Part shown: positions 20,346-31,745 of the stretch, one piece after another
How the letters are laid out: each line of letters begins with the position of its first letter
How positions within the stretch are numbered: position 1 is the stretch's first letter
Assembly (NCBI RefSeq): GCF_902686445.1
Contig: NC_062225.1
Location: 89,516,581-89,580,580, forward strand
DNA: 64,000 nucleotides
Source: Sciurus carolinensis
Taxonomy: Eukaryota; Chordata; Mammalia; Rodentia; Sciuridae
Direction: 5' to 3'
Made by a program: the position numbers and the translations under genes
The notes under the pieces: generated by a model
Database searches by the model: none
What the model was told of the DNA's origin: nothing
What the model saw: only the letters and a program-made list of their open reading frames with translations

Positions 20346-22564
20346 TGTTGGTAGCAGCCTGCTTGTCACTGACTGGTGCTGGCAAGTGGGGGCCTCTGAA
20401 GTGGTCACTCCTTCCAACGCAGAGACTCAGGAACAGAGCCTCCGCCTGACCTCCACACCCACTGGGTACTACCAAGCCCTATCCTGCAGTTCGGTGGCTG
20501 TTTCTGGGAAAATACACCCAACCACACCCATAGGGAAACCATTTTTCAGTTGTCCTGGTTTCTGTATCTGTGGGAGAATGAGGCACCTTTAAGCTGACCT
20601 TTCCTGGCCAGGTGTGGGCTTCCAGGAGAAGCTGCCCCCAGCGATTCTGGGTGTGCGGCTCACGAGTGACAGAAGCTTCCTCATTCGCAGGGTGCCCACA
20701 GTCCCTGCTGGCACAGGATCTGGGATGGAGCCAAAGGGCGACGAGAGCCGCTGGGTTTCCTGTGCACCTGTGTTCAAACAACTTCCAAAGCAAACTGCTT
20801 CCTCACATCAGCGAGCAGCGTGAGGGCTCAGCTTGGTCTCCGCGGCTCAGCATTTTTCATTTTTTAAAACATTCCTTGATGATTTAAGAAGGTGAAGGAT
20901 TTTTGCCCTGGTATATTACATCAAGGGGTGAGAAACAGCTCAGAAGATTTGTTTGTCACTGTTCTCTACCAGCTTGAAACAATTTGGCAATTGCCTCATT
21001 TTCAAATGGGATGAACTTGCACTTCTCTGAACAGATGGTCATGCATTTTGGTAAGTAAGTAGAGGTTAGAGACACACGTGATCACATGAAACGAGGGTGC
21101 GAGTTGAGACTCCTGTGCAGAAAGAGGTTTAAACACCAGACGTGCACAGAGCCTGCCTCACCTGGGAAGAGAACACAGGCTCCCTTGCTCCCCCCCACCA
21201 AGCCCCTTGCTCTTGGAAGTGGTTACCTTCAAACAGCAGCCGAGATCAGGGGTTGGATCATTTTGGATTTAATAGTAAAATGATTCCATAAATTGCATCT
21301 GTTCCAAGATGCTGTTTGAATATATGCTCAGAAAGTGATCGATCCACTTTTCCTGGCTCCTTAAAGCATTTCCCAGCAGCCACCTACGCTAGTCCTTCAG
21401 CTCTGGTTTCCCCGGGGGTCTGACCTTCGGGCAAACGTACTAGAGTTCTACCCTGGTGCACCTCAGACACGAGAGTCAAGACCAGGGGCGCCCCTGACGG
21501 TGCACCACGCTCTTCTGCTTTGCCTCCTGACCTTCAACCCTGGGAGTCGTGGCACCATGCACAGCACTGCAGGAGAGGAACTGGGGCCGTTTTCTTAGTG
21601 CAGTGACCTCCACTAGGGTCCGGAGGGTAGAAAGGAAATGTGTGCTCCCTGCACTCGGGATTAGCTGAGGTGGGGCTCCGAGGGGTTATCCTCAGCACTG
21701 TGTTTTCATTATTCAGTTGAGCTTCCCTCCCACAGAAGAAGGAGAATCTGTGATGCTAAGGATCCATTCTTTCCAGGAGCTTCTTCTAGGTTTCTCCTCC
21801 ACGAGGCGCCAATGTGAGGGGAAGTGGGTAGGAGATGAGGCCGACACATCCTGGCCACTCAGGAGCCGTTTTCTGGATTTCTTTTACAAAACACAGAGCA
21901 AGATTCCCAATGAGCAGCTTCTGTGTGCTCACCTGTCGAAGGACCCCAGGGACTGGGAGGATGGAGCAGAAGGTCACTCTTCTGTTAGTTGTGTGTGAGA
22001 GCCGCCTCCTCACATGTGTGCACAGTGGGGAAATGACCGGCTCTTTCTTCTAGTGACGTCGGGAAGGTGAGGAGCTCAGTACAGAGAAGGAGCACACACA
22101 GCACCTGGCACGTGCTCAGCTCTGCATGGCGGCCACTGTCCCCTGGATGCACAGTTGCCTCCTCCATGCACAAATGGCCCTGTTTGTCTTGGGGTGGGAA
22201 AGTCCCACTCACTTCTTTGGTCTTCCCCGACCGTGGAATTCCCTTAGGACCACCGCTCTGCCTGTCCTCTGAATACGCAGGGGGCTTTTCCTGCTGGCAG
22301 TGGCTCATGAAAGCAGAGTGTACCCACACCACGTGCCTAAGATAGACGTTGAATCTGGACAATTCCTGAGAAGCAGCGTGTCTACACCCTCATTTATAGG
22401 GTCAGGGACTTTCATGCAGAAGGACTGGTTTATTTCTGGAAGCCAACATCGGAACTTGGGCTGGGATTGGTTGGAGGTGAGGGTCCAGCTGCCCTGGCCA
22501 CACTGTCTTTCTAGAACGTAGTAAGAGGGAGCAGAGTGTATGCAAAGATCGCACACTGGGAGTC
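20346..22564. other. Unassigned sequence
   Basis: About 2.2 kb without a recognised repeat or exon. Open frames on opposite strands overlap throughout (for example 20,479-20,793 and 21,985-22,362 on the minus strand) and carry no domain. Confidence 0.4.
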
Positions 22565-22735
22565 CAAAGGCTGGGTCCTAATCTTGGCTCCTCCGATGCC
22601 CATGTGCAGGTTACTCAGCCCGTGACTCCTCACCGTGTTTGTCAGATGAATAAAGATATTAACTTCTCACTTGTGGAGCTGCTTTGATGATGAAAGGCAC
22701 TGTGTGAGAAAGCAGCTGGCTCCAGGCAGGTGCTT
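22565..22735 (+). repeat. MIR SINE
   Basis: Full-order MIR similarity: GGCTGGGTCCTAATCTTGGC, then TGTGCAGGTTACTCAGCCCG, TTTGTCAGATGAATAAAG, and AAAGGCACTGTGTGAGAAAG. It is diverged but continuous over about 170 bp. Confidence 0.6.
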
Positions 22736-23539
22736 ACCGAACGTTGGTTTCTTTCCCATTGCGATGGAACTTGTGTATTTATCGGCACTTGGAAATAGGA
22801 GAGAGACCAGAGTTAACAAAGGCTCCTGGTGGTGTGGCTGGCCCGGCGCCGGCACTCGGAGGTGTACACAGGTGAGTGCCTTTAGGCGTCGGTCCCAAGC
22901 AGACACTGAGCGCGGGAGCAGGGGCACAGAGGGAACAGGAACCAGCCGGCCAGGACGCTGTGGGCCAGGAAGGAGGATTGCGAAACCCACAGGTGGCCCT
23001 GCGTGCTGCAGTGACCAGAGTCAATGTCAAGGCTGTTTTCCTCTGGGCGATACCCACCACCAGATCTGCGGGAACCGCAGCCAAGTCAAACAGGGCTGCT
23101 CACACTCAGAGCTGCACTTGCCCCAGGCTCTCCAAGGGACGGCTGCAGGCTCAGCAGGTCAGATGCTCCCCCGAGTCACCAGGAGGCAGAGCACCTGTAT
23201 GGCCATTATGTGCCTGCTGGGAAGCCAGCCCCTCGGTTCCCAAAAAAGCTCCCGGGTTTGCATTTCTTTAAAGCATAGAACACTCACTGAGAGCAACTTG
23301 CCAAGCCCTCAGCCAAGCCTAAACATTTGCCTTGGCACCAGGCCATTCTCACACAAGGACTCAGTGCTGTCCCGGACTGACATGCTTTAAAAGAGCTTCA
23401 GAAGTTGAAATTCAGTGAGATCAAAACTATGCCAGGTAGACAGTTGAATTTGAAGATTAAAAACAGAGAACGATTTACTAGATTCAAGCAGAAGTCAAGA
23501 ATAAGCAAACTCCTTTCCCAATATCCCAGAATTCCGGTG
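22736..23539. other. Unassigned GC-rich sequence
   Basis: Contains most of a 239-codon open frame (22,671-23,390) that begins inside the MIR. See the rejected list. No other signal is seen. Confidence 0.4.
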
Positions 23540-23722
23540 ATGGTTTAATAATAGTCTGCCTGTACTGTGGGCCTGTTATGTACCCAGCTGCTCCTGTGCC
23601 TTCCCACTGAGTCCCAGCAACAGTAACTGCCTGCCACTATGTCCATTCTGCTGGTGCACAGAGTCACAGGTGACAGGTGACAGCCCTAGATCACAAAGCC
23701 AGCGTGGGGAGCCAGGATTAAG
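23540..23722 (-). repeat. MIR SINE, antisense
   Basis: The plus strand shows CCAGCAACAGTAACTGCC, CATTCTGCTGGTGCACAGAG, GTGACAGCCCTAGATCACAA and AGCCAGCGTGGGGAGCCAGG. This is the reverse MIR order ending in the 'gtggcagagccaggatt' block. Confidence 0.55.
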
Positions 23723-24124
23723 ATGGTTAAAAAGAAAGAAAGTTCCAGTTGTTTTTATCATGCTAGGAAACTAAGTGAAGAAGAAATTAAACACCTCCAT
23801 GAGATAGAGGCTTAGGGAGAATTCGCAGAAGTCTGCCTTCCGCTTGGGCAGGCTGCACACAAAGGTTCCGAGGCAGAAGGCCGAAGGTCAAGCTCCAGCT
23901 CAGGTCCCCTGACCCTCCTCACAAGCTCTCTGCCCCAGACAGAGTGGACGCTTCCCTGGCGCCTCCCTGTGTCCTGGGCGTGGTGGCCTTCCTGGTCCTT
24001 CTGCCCATGATGCCCTTAGATTTCTTACTTTGAATTCTTCCCCACCATTAATTCCGCTGCCTTCGAGAAAGACCTCTGAACTCTCCTGAGTCACTTCAAG
24101 AACAAAGCCTTCCATTTCATAGGT
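23723..24124. other. Unassigned sequence
   Basis: Nothing recognised. Confidence 0.35.
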
Positions 24125-24215
24125 GCTGGTTAAAATGCAGATTTCTGTGTCCTGCCTCTACAGATGCTTATTCCTTAGGCCTAGAAATACCAATTTAACA
24201 AACATCTGACGCTTC
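24125..24215 (+). mobile_element. MER5-like MITE fragment
   Basis: The text GGTTAAAATGCAGATTTCTG, then CCTGCCTCTACAGATGC and TAGGCCTAGAAATACC follows the MER5-type order (aaaatgcagattcctgggcccca..agattctgatt..). It is short and tentative. Confidence 0.4.
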
Positions 24216-24371
24216 CCACACAGCAGATACGAAACCAGGCCTTGGGTGCCCCCGGCCAGTGCTGTGGCTTCTCTCCCCTGGGAGCCTGAGTTCCTCGAGT
24301 TCACGCCGTAGTTGTTTATGTAGGTTTGGTTTTACATCATTTGTCTTCACGCAGGGACCGTGCCTTGCTGG

Positions 24372-24374
<3 letters not shown>

Positions 24375-24410
<36 letters not shown>
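24375..24410. repeat. (TG)n microsatellite, 18 units
   Basis: Thirty-six bases of pure TG dinucleotide repeat, followed by a degenerate TTTGTGTGTTTG. The run is long enough to be length-polymorphic. Confidence 0.95.
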
Positions 24411-24414
<4 letters not shown>

Positions 24415-24420
24415 TGTGTT

Positions 24421-24680
24421 TGATGTATTTTCTTTTTAAAAAGTCTTTCTTTTAATAACTGGTATATAAAAATGGTACATTCTTATGTGGTACCAATGTG
24501 GTATTTTGATATTTATGTACATTGAATAATGTTTAAATCAGAATAAACATATCTTCTCCTCAAACATGGATCCTTTCTTATGGTGAAAACATTCAGAGTG
24601 CTTTCTTCTAGCTTTGTGGAGTACACAGTATTTAATTGTTAGCTATAGTCACCCTCTAATGTACCAGGGTACCTTCTCCA
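24421..24680 (-). mobile_element. LINE-1 3'UTR, antisense
   Basis: The plus strand shows AAAATGGTACATTCTTATGT, GATATTTATGTACATTGAAT, CATATCTTCTCCTCAAACAT, GGTGAAAACATTCAGAG and GTTAGCTATAGTCACCCTC. This is the reverse complement of the 3'UTR of older mammalian LINE-1 subfamilies, where the sense text includes 'agggtgactatagttaac' and 'gaatgttttcaccac'. Confidence 0.7.
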
Positions 24681-25958
24681 ATTTTTAATGCTTTAAACAG
24701 GAAAATATTCGGGGAATGATTATTTTATACCTCCCCCCCACCTCCTCCCCACCCTGTGTCAGGCAGAGACTAAACCTGGTGAAGGGCCGGGGGCACCAGG
24801 CAGAAGCTGTGGAGAGACAGAACAGCATGCAGGAAGGAAGGGTCGAGGAGCCGTGGACCTGAGATGGGCCTGTTTTGGGGAAATTCACTGACCTCGTATG
24901 AGTCAAATAAGGCCTAAGGGCTCCAGGTGCAGGACTTGGTCCTTTCTTTCAATGCCACCTGACATAAAGATGTTCAAACCGGGATGGTGTGGGAACCAGC
25001 CTGCTCGGCGCTGCGAGAGTGGATTACATGAATCCTAAGGACCTTAGGACCCTGACTGAGTGAGACAGCAGATACAACTACAGGCAGACGTTAAATAAGA
25101 AAGAACATCAACACTGAACGAACACAGTGATGATCTTAGGAAGAGGACATTCCATCTCTTCAATCTATCACTTATTAATTCACCAGGAATTCAATAAGCA
25201 ACCATGTTTATTGGGCGACAGACTCTATTTCAAGAAAGGAATTTTCAAGAACATGAGGGAATTTTCCTTTTCCAAAACAAGCTTCAAGTTCGTTAGGAGA
25301 GATGGACACATGACTTTAATGTACAATGTTTAAAGGACAAATGAGCAAATGACCTTAGGAGAGCAGAGGGGGTCTACCCAAGCCAGCCTGGGACCTGAAA
25401 GGAAGCTTCCTAGGGCATGCCACCATTAAGCCACAGCTCACAAGGCGTATGTAAACAAGGCAGGCCGAGGAGTCTTAAGCAACATCAGCATGGTGACAAG
25501 AACTATCAGAAGCTCTGGTGCAGCCTCAGCTACAGCACAGGGCAGGGAGTGGCAGAGCCTGGGAGATAAAAGTTCGCGTGACAATGACAATGACAATGAG
25601 GGGTCAGATTTGCATCCCCCTGCAGACCCTGGAAAGTGCTAAGAAGGATGTTTACTAGAGGGATGTTGTTTGACTCTGGGAAGGACAGCGTCTTTCTCAA
25701 GGTGATGGCAAGAAGGAACTGAAGCAGTAAGGGTGCCGACCCCGCTGGATTGACAAAGGAAGTGGACACCAGCAGCCATTGCCACAGTGGGTTGGAAACG
25801 ACAGGTCGGTCCATCTGTTCCTAATCATCTATCTGCCTCAGAGAAAGCACAGGAGCCACCCCAACATGGCCGGGCCATGCTTTCACTGAGTCCTGGTAGA
25901 CCCTACTCAGGGGCAGTACAGCTGGCCTTCGAGGCTCCAAGGCGACTCACTTTAATCT
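24681..25958. other. Unassigned sequence
   Basis: No recognised repeat. A minor GACAAT triplication lies near 25,579-25,597. Confidence 0.4.
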
Positions 25959-26200
25959 TGGTATTTTTTGTTTGTTTTGTTTTGTTTTGTTGTTGTTTTG
26001 GTATAAGGGATTTAATCCAGGGGTGCTCAACCACTGGCCCGCATCTCCAGTCTTTTTTTTTTTTTTAATATATTTTATTTAGAGTCAGGGGCTGGCTAAG
26101 GACCTTGCTGAGGCTGGTCTTGAACTTGCAATTCTCCTGTCTCAGCCTCCTGAGCCACTGGGATTACAGGCATGTGCCACTGTGCCTGGCCTGGTATTTT
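25959..26200 (-). mobile_element. Composite B1-ID SINE with 9-bp target-site duplication
   Basis: A minus-strand SINE bounded by TGGTATTTT at 25,959-25,967 and 26,192-26,200. From the left it shows a (TTTTG)n tail, the ID-like half (GGGATTTAATCCAGGGGTGC, CTCAACCACTGGCCC), a T-rich linker, then the B1-like half (GCTGAGGCTGGTCTTGAAC, CTCAGCCTCCTGAGCCACTG, GGATTACAGGCATGTGCCAC). The join of a 7SL-derived and a tRNA-derived half is the hallmark of the squirrel and dormouse type of SINE. Confidence 0.85.
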
Positions 26201-26439
26201 CTAACTTCAAGAAAAAAGAGAAATCTCCAAGCATCTTATTCCACCTGAAGTGTACCAGAAAGCAGGCTGTCAAAGGTTCGTGAAGGACTGAGGACTTCCG
26301 AAGCCAGCGCTGCTACCACAGTTTTCTGTCAAGAGGAACCAAAGGGAAATGGCGACTGGCTCGTTCTTCCCTGGGTGAAGGTGGATTAGTCCATGTTTGT
26401 AAGAACAAAGTTGAAGGTTCAACCTGACTTTTCACATTA

Positions 26440-28978
26440 ATAAAGTGGGGAAAGAAGAACAAGCTAAACCTAATGCAAATAGAAGAAATGAAATAAAAGT
26501 AGAGTAAAGGCAATTTAGTGAACAGAAAAACAATAGAGAAAATTAATGAAAGCAAACACTGGTTAGTTTAAGTATTCAGTGAAACTGACAAAACTTACAC
26601 TAACCAGAAAATAGAGAAGACTTAAATGGTTAACTTAGGAGTGGAAGAAGGGACCTCACCACTGACCTTACACAACTGCGATGGATTCTGCAGTAGCAAG
26701 TCAGATGGCTCACAACAGTGGACAGATCCTAGCATGACACACACCACCCAGGCAGACTCAAGATGAAACCAAACATTGGGACAGATGTGAAACAAAGAGA
26801 GACTGGATTAGTAAAATAAAAAAAATGTATATACAGCAAAAACTTACCACCAAGGGGAGCTCAGGCCTGGGGAACTGCGTTAAAGAATTCTACCAAATAG
26901 ACAATGTATTACCATTCCTTTGTGAACTCTTCCAAACACAGACACAGAAGGGACACTCAACTTATTCTGCAAGGCCAGCCTTGCCTGGTACCAAGACTAG
27001 ACAAGACCTCATGAGAAAAGAAAAAAATACAGTCCATTTATCTTATGAATATAGATGCAAAAATGCTCAATGAAATATTAACAAACTGAATCTAGAAGTA
27101 TGTGCAAGCACATCACATACTACAAAGGAGGGCTTCTCTTAGGAATGCAAAGCTGGTTGAATGTAAAGATGTCAATTAGTATAAGACGCCTTGTTACTAA
27201 AGGGCGAAAGTCATATGATCATCTTAAGAGATGAAGAAAATCATTTCACAAAACTTTAACAAACTGTAAACAGAAGGAAATATGCTCAATCATAAATGAT
27301 ATCTAAAAAATAAAAATAAAAACCCCATAGTTAATGCTGTATGTGGTCATGTAAGACCGAATGTTTTTCTTCTACGTCTAGGAGTGAGGCAAGTGTGCCC
27401 ACCCCCCGTCTCACCACATTTTATGTTGTACTGAAGGTTATAACCAAAGCAGGTAAAGAAGAAAAACAACCAAATAACCAAACAGATTGGAAAGGAAGAA
27501 GCAAATCCATTTCTGTTCTCAGATGAGAGGATCTTATAAATAGAAAGTCCTAATGAATTCGTAATTATCTATGAATAAACTGGTTTATTCAGCGTCATTG
27601 AAGGATACAAGATTGGTGTTTAAATACCAGTTGCACTTCTGTATACTAGTAATGGACCATCTGAAAATGAAATTAAAACAATACCATTTATCATAACACC
27701 CCATAAAGCAGAATATGTAAGTGCGACATTAACAAAAGAAGTTTAAATTGTGTACTCTACTGCTATAAAACACCCATGAAAGAAATTAAAGATTTCATAA
27801 ATGGAAGGTAAGTCATATTTATGGGTCAGAAAATTCAATATTGTTAATATGGCAAACATCCTAAAACTAATCTTCAGATGCACTTCAATCCTTTCCAAAA
27901 TCTCAGCTGCCTTTTGTGCAGAAATTGACAGCCTTATTCTAAAATTTATATGGAAATGCACAAGACCCAGAATAGCTAAACTGATCTTGAAAAAGAAGAG
28001 CAAAGCTGGAGAGTTCCAATACTTGCTACAAAGATAAAACAATCAAGACAGTGTGGTACTGCCATGAGGATAGATGTGCACTCAGTGGAATATTGTTATG
28101 AGTCAAGAAACAAACCCTCCTTCTATGAGCAATGGATTTTTAACAAGGGTGCCAAAATCATTCAATGGGGAAAGAATTGTCTCTTCAACAAATAGTCCTG
28201 GGAGAAATGGATATCTACACACAAAAGAATAAATTTGGATACTTCCCTCACACCAAATAAAAAGATGAGCTCAAAATGGATCCCAATAAGAGCTGACACT
28301 ATAAAGTCCTTAGGAAGAAACAGAGAGCTAAGTCTTAGTGACCTTGGATTGGAGAACAGTTTCTTAAATATCATTAATAACTGTCACAAAAGAGAAAATA
28401 GGTAAACTGGACTACATCAAAATGAAAAACTTTTATACTAAAAATAAGTGAGAAAACAACTCACAGGAGAGAAAATATTTGAAAATCATGTCTACTAAAG
28501 GACTTGCATACAGAATATATAAAGAACTCTGCCCCTTAACATTAAGAACGCAAATACCCAATTTAAAAGTGGACACAGGATTCGAATAGACATGTTTTTT
28601 CCAGAGGATACACAATGGACACTGAGCACATGAAAAGATGGTCAACATGATTAGTCACTAGAGAAATGAAAATCAAATCCACAGTGAGATCATTTTATAC
28701 CACAAGAACAGTAATAGTTAAAAAGAGATCATAACAAGTGCTGGCGATGGTGTGGAGAAATCAACTCTTCAGCATTGCCGGTGGAAATGTAAAATGGTTC
28801 AGCCGCTTTGGAAAACAGCTTGGCAATTCCTCAAGAAAGTTTGTCAAAGAGTCAGCATATGTTTTAGTAATTCTACTTCTGGGTATATACCCAACGGAGC
28901 TGAAAACATACGCCCACACAAACACTTTAAATGGGCAAATCATATGGCATGTGAATTATCTCTCCATAATGCTGTATA
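26440..28978 (+). mobile_element. Ancient LINE-1, ORF2 second half to 3' region
   Basis: A continuous but diverged LINE-1 in sense orientation. Ordered blocks include AACAATAGAGAAAATTAATG (26,529), CAGTTGCACTTCTGTATACT (27,628), TTATTCTAAAATTTATATGG (reverse transcriptase to C-terminal region, about 27,932), GTCTCTTCAACAAATAGTCC (28,179) and TACTTCTGGGTATATACCC (28,874). Frameshifts and stops occur throughout, and the longest intact piece is about 80 codons. Near 28,920 the match jumps from the 'ctgggtatatacccaa' block to a 3'-end-like CATATGGCATGTGAATTATC, indicating an internal deletion of the last part of ORF2. Confidence 0.8.
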
Positions 28979-29058
28979 AAGCAGTGACTAAAACAGATTA
29001 ATTCTGGTTCCTCTGTACATTAAGTGCAAAATAGAAATGAAAATGAACAAATCCATAC

Positions 29059-29340
29059 ATGAAACAGAAGCATCTTACGAAAGTTAACATTGAATTAAAG
29101 AAACCAGACTCCATAGAGTACATGTGTGATTTCTTTGACAAGAACACACTGATCTGCGTGGATGGATGTCAGGACAATGGCTGTCTTGGGGAGGAGGCAT
29201 GTGGACCAAGAGCCAGGGCAGGCCTCCTCACCTGCTGGGTGATGGACACCTGGAATGCTCAGTTTGTGAAACTGACTGAGCTAAGCCCTGCTAATTTGTA
29301 CACTTTTCTCAATGCAAGCTATAATTCAATGAAATTTTAA
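29059..29340 (+). mobile_element. LINE-1 3'UTR fragment
   Basis: The text GTACATGTGTGATTTCTTTG, GTGATGGACACCTGGAATG and TTTGTACACTTTTCTCAATG with ATTCAATGAAATTTT resembles the 3'UTR of an old mammalian LINE-1. It may be the true tail of the preceding element or a separate fragment. Confidence 0.45.
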
Positions 29341-31351
29341 AACACTCTATATGTCATATCATTTTATTGTGTACCCTTGTTCTGAGCTATGGTGGAGAAG
29401 CGGCCAACTGCACAAGATTTTCAGTTTGGCAACATGTTCTTTGTTGATTCAGCATAATATTTAAGAACCACATGCAGAGCCTTTGAAAACGGCCCAGATT
29501 TCTGGATCAAGAAAGTGGACTGAACATTGTAACTACTTCTCTTTCCCCAAGTACCCATTGAATTGGCAGAAAATACATAGCTTTGCTTAAACATAAGGAA
29601 GGGAGCCAGCAACGAACCAGATATTTTGAGATATCTTGGGAGATTGCAGATTGGATTGGATTGATGGAAAAAAGAATCTAAGATTGCATCTCACCACTAG
29701 CACTAGAGCATCCCTGTCCCAGGGTCCTGAGGAGCCTCCAGTTTATAGCTCGAGAACCAGAGGACAGAGTTATCCATCAGTGGGGCTGTCACTGGGTGAT
29801 TCACCTAAAAATGGAGGGCCACGTTAGACCAGTGGGGCTAGGCAGTCCAGGCTCCACCTGTCTTCCTCAGAATCCAGGCACACAAGGCTGGCGGCAGTGG
29901 CTTTGTCTGCTTTATTAGGACACACAGGCATTTCTTCTGCAAGACCCAGGACAGACTCTGAGAGGCACAGAGACCATGGAACTGTTGGACCAGCGTCCCC
30001 TCGCCTGGCTGAGTCTTTCTAATCCCACCTCCCACTCCCGAGTACCAGGAAGAATTGTCCATACCTAATTAATTCACAGACAAATGAAGAGGCCACAGAA
30101 AGGATCTCTCTTAAGCCACTGTCCTTACTGTCCATTCTGATTTCTTTAAGACCAGTAGGACCCTTTTATGCCTCGCCTCAGGCTCCTCCCAAAGACTCTG
30201 GCTGTCTCCTCTTCACTGATTTTCTCAAGCTCCTTCAGGTCAGTGGTGGGTTGGAGGCAGGGAGGTCAAGGCTGCAGGGGGCCTCTCTGCCCCTCCCTCG
30301 GGAGAGTCCTCCGTGTGCTCAGCAGGCTCCCCGCCCAGCCTGCTGCAGTGTGAGCCGCAGAGGAGGCAGCCGGGACTGAAGGCCGGGCTCTCACCTCCCT
30401 TGAGCATGCATGTTCACAGCAACTGAATGGAACGGCTGTCGCGTTGTTGGGAACCTATTTGAAATAAAAAAGAGACTTCTAACCTTAAACAGCGTGTAAT
30501 TATCCCTAAAAGTGAAACTTCTTACCTGAAGAGGAGACAGCCACTCATTCTGTATTGGACACAGGGAGTCTCCTAAACCGGATTATGAACTCCGTGGTGG
30601 GCGGGCCAGCTTCCTTCCTTTCTGCTGTTTGTGGCACCTGACAGTGGCTGTCCCCTTGGGGGAAGGAGCAAGTACCCAAGTTTGAGCTGCACAAGATAAA
30701 ACTGGATGAATTGACAATGGGTCAAAGACTCAACTGCAAGAAAGACAAGAGCAAGTCAAGCGCATGGCTCTCTTCCTGACTGGATATCTTCTGCACGTTC
30801 GGATACTTGACATGGGAAATTTAGTATTTAGTTTTCTAGTCGTTTGCCGTCTGACTCCTCCTCTAGATGAGGTTTCTGGGAAGAGGGCCTCAGGCTGGGC
30901 GGCTCAGCCTGACGGTCTCCCTATCATTTCACCTGGGGCGGGGCCCAGCACAGGCAAATTCTCACAGAACAGAGGAAGGACTGGCTCCACGGAGGACTAG
31001 AGGCCTTACTACTCTTGGATCACCGCCATTGTGCTCCCAGAGGGCAGAGCTTTACAGACGGCTAGGACATCTGAGGAAATGGCTCAAGTGCACTTTTACC
31101 CAAAGATGGGATGCACACAGCTGGGCTTCTCAGTGCAGGGGTGCTGGGACCCTGGCGGGGAGCTAGGCTTCAATCTTTTTCTAACCAGGTGGTTACAGAG
31201 TTCTGTGACCGGCTTCTGCCATTGCGAGAGGACCTGCTTTGTAATAGCTATTGTTTGGCTTCAGCCAAGTTCCTCATTCAATGCAGTTTCTCCCTTGGTA
31301 AAGGCTGTGCCTCTCCCAGATGCCTCTCCCACAGAGCTCGGATAACCTAGC
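29341..31351. other. Unassigned sequence
   Basis: About 2 kb with no confident repeat. The stretch 29,830-30,065, read on the minus strand, has CCTAATAAAGCAGAC and could be the end of a transcript or an LTR, but there is no second feature to support either. Confidence 0.4.
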
Positions 31352-31352
31352 A

Positions 31353-31745
31353 TGTCTGAAAGAATTTCACACGGAGACACGGGTCAAAGCTAAGCGCCAG
31401 AGCAGTTCTGCTTTATTCAGAAAGGAGTGTGTTTATATAGAGCCGGGCATGGGCTGATTGGTTGGGGCATGGAACAGGGTGAGGGCTGATAGGGTGAGTC
31501 CCGTTGCCGTGGGTTTCAGGTGGAGGTGTTGAATACTGATTGGGTGTGGCATGACCCCAGAGGGAACAGAGATGGGAGGTAGAACCCAGAAGAGAAGGCT
31601 GACCAGCGCCATGTTGGGAAAAGTAAGAAAGGTGACCTTATAATGTCACTTTCCAAAGTCAGTCTAGTACACCTGATTGCCCAGGGTGGCAACTGGCAGG
31701 TGGCCCTGCACCGGCCCATGCAGCCTTGCCTCTTGGTCTCTGAGG
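31353..31745 (-). mobile_element. Solo retroviral LTR with promoter signals
   Basis: On the minus strand there is a CCAAT box at 31,539-31,543, a second at 31,457-31,461, a TATATAAA box at 31,432-31,439 and an AATAAA signal at 31,412-31,417. The sequence then ends TTTCTTTCAGACA-like text at 31,353, giving the expected CA terminus. This is the compact signal order of an endogenous retrovirus LTR. No gag, pol or env remnant flanks it, so it is a solo LTR or an LTR fragment. The U3 start (high-coordinate end) is not defined and 31,745 is a guess. Confidence 0.6.
31432..31543 (-). promoter_or_regulatory. LTR core promoter: two CCAAT boxes and a TATA box
   Basis: Reading on the minus strand, CCAAT (31,543-31,539), CCAAT (31,461-31,457) and TATATAAA (31,439-31,432). 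The proximal CCAAT is about 20 bases from the TATA box. The spacing is compact and the motifs are exact, unlike the degraded motifs of the other LTRs here. Confidence 0.55.

Noticed and set aside
22671..23390. 239-codon plus-strand open frame, the longest in the window outside LINE-1
   Set aside because: It begins inside a MIR SINE, lies in GC-rich DNA, is overlapped by other frames and by minus-strand frames, and has no recognisable domain, signal or transmembrane segment.
29830..30065. Minus-strand text with CCTAATAAAGCAGAC considered as an LTR or gene 3' end
   Set aside because: Only a poly(A)-type signal is visible. There is no TATA box, termini or upstream exon to support either reading.
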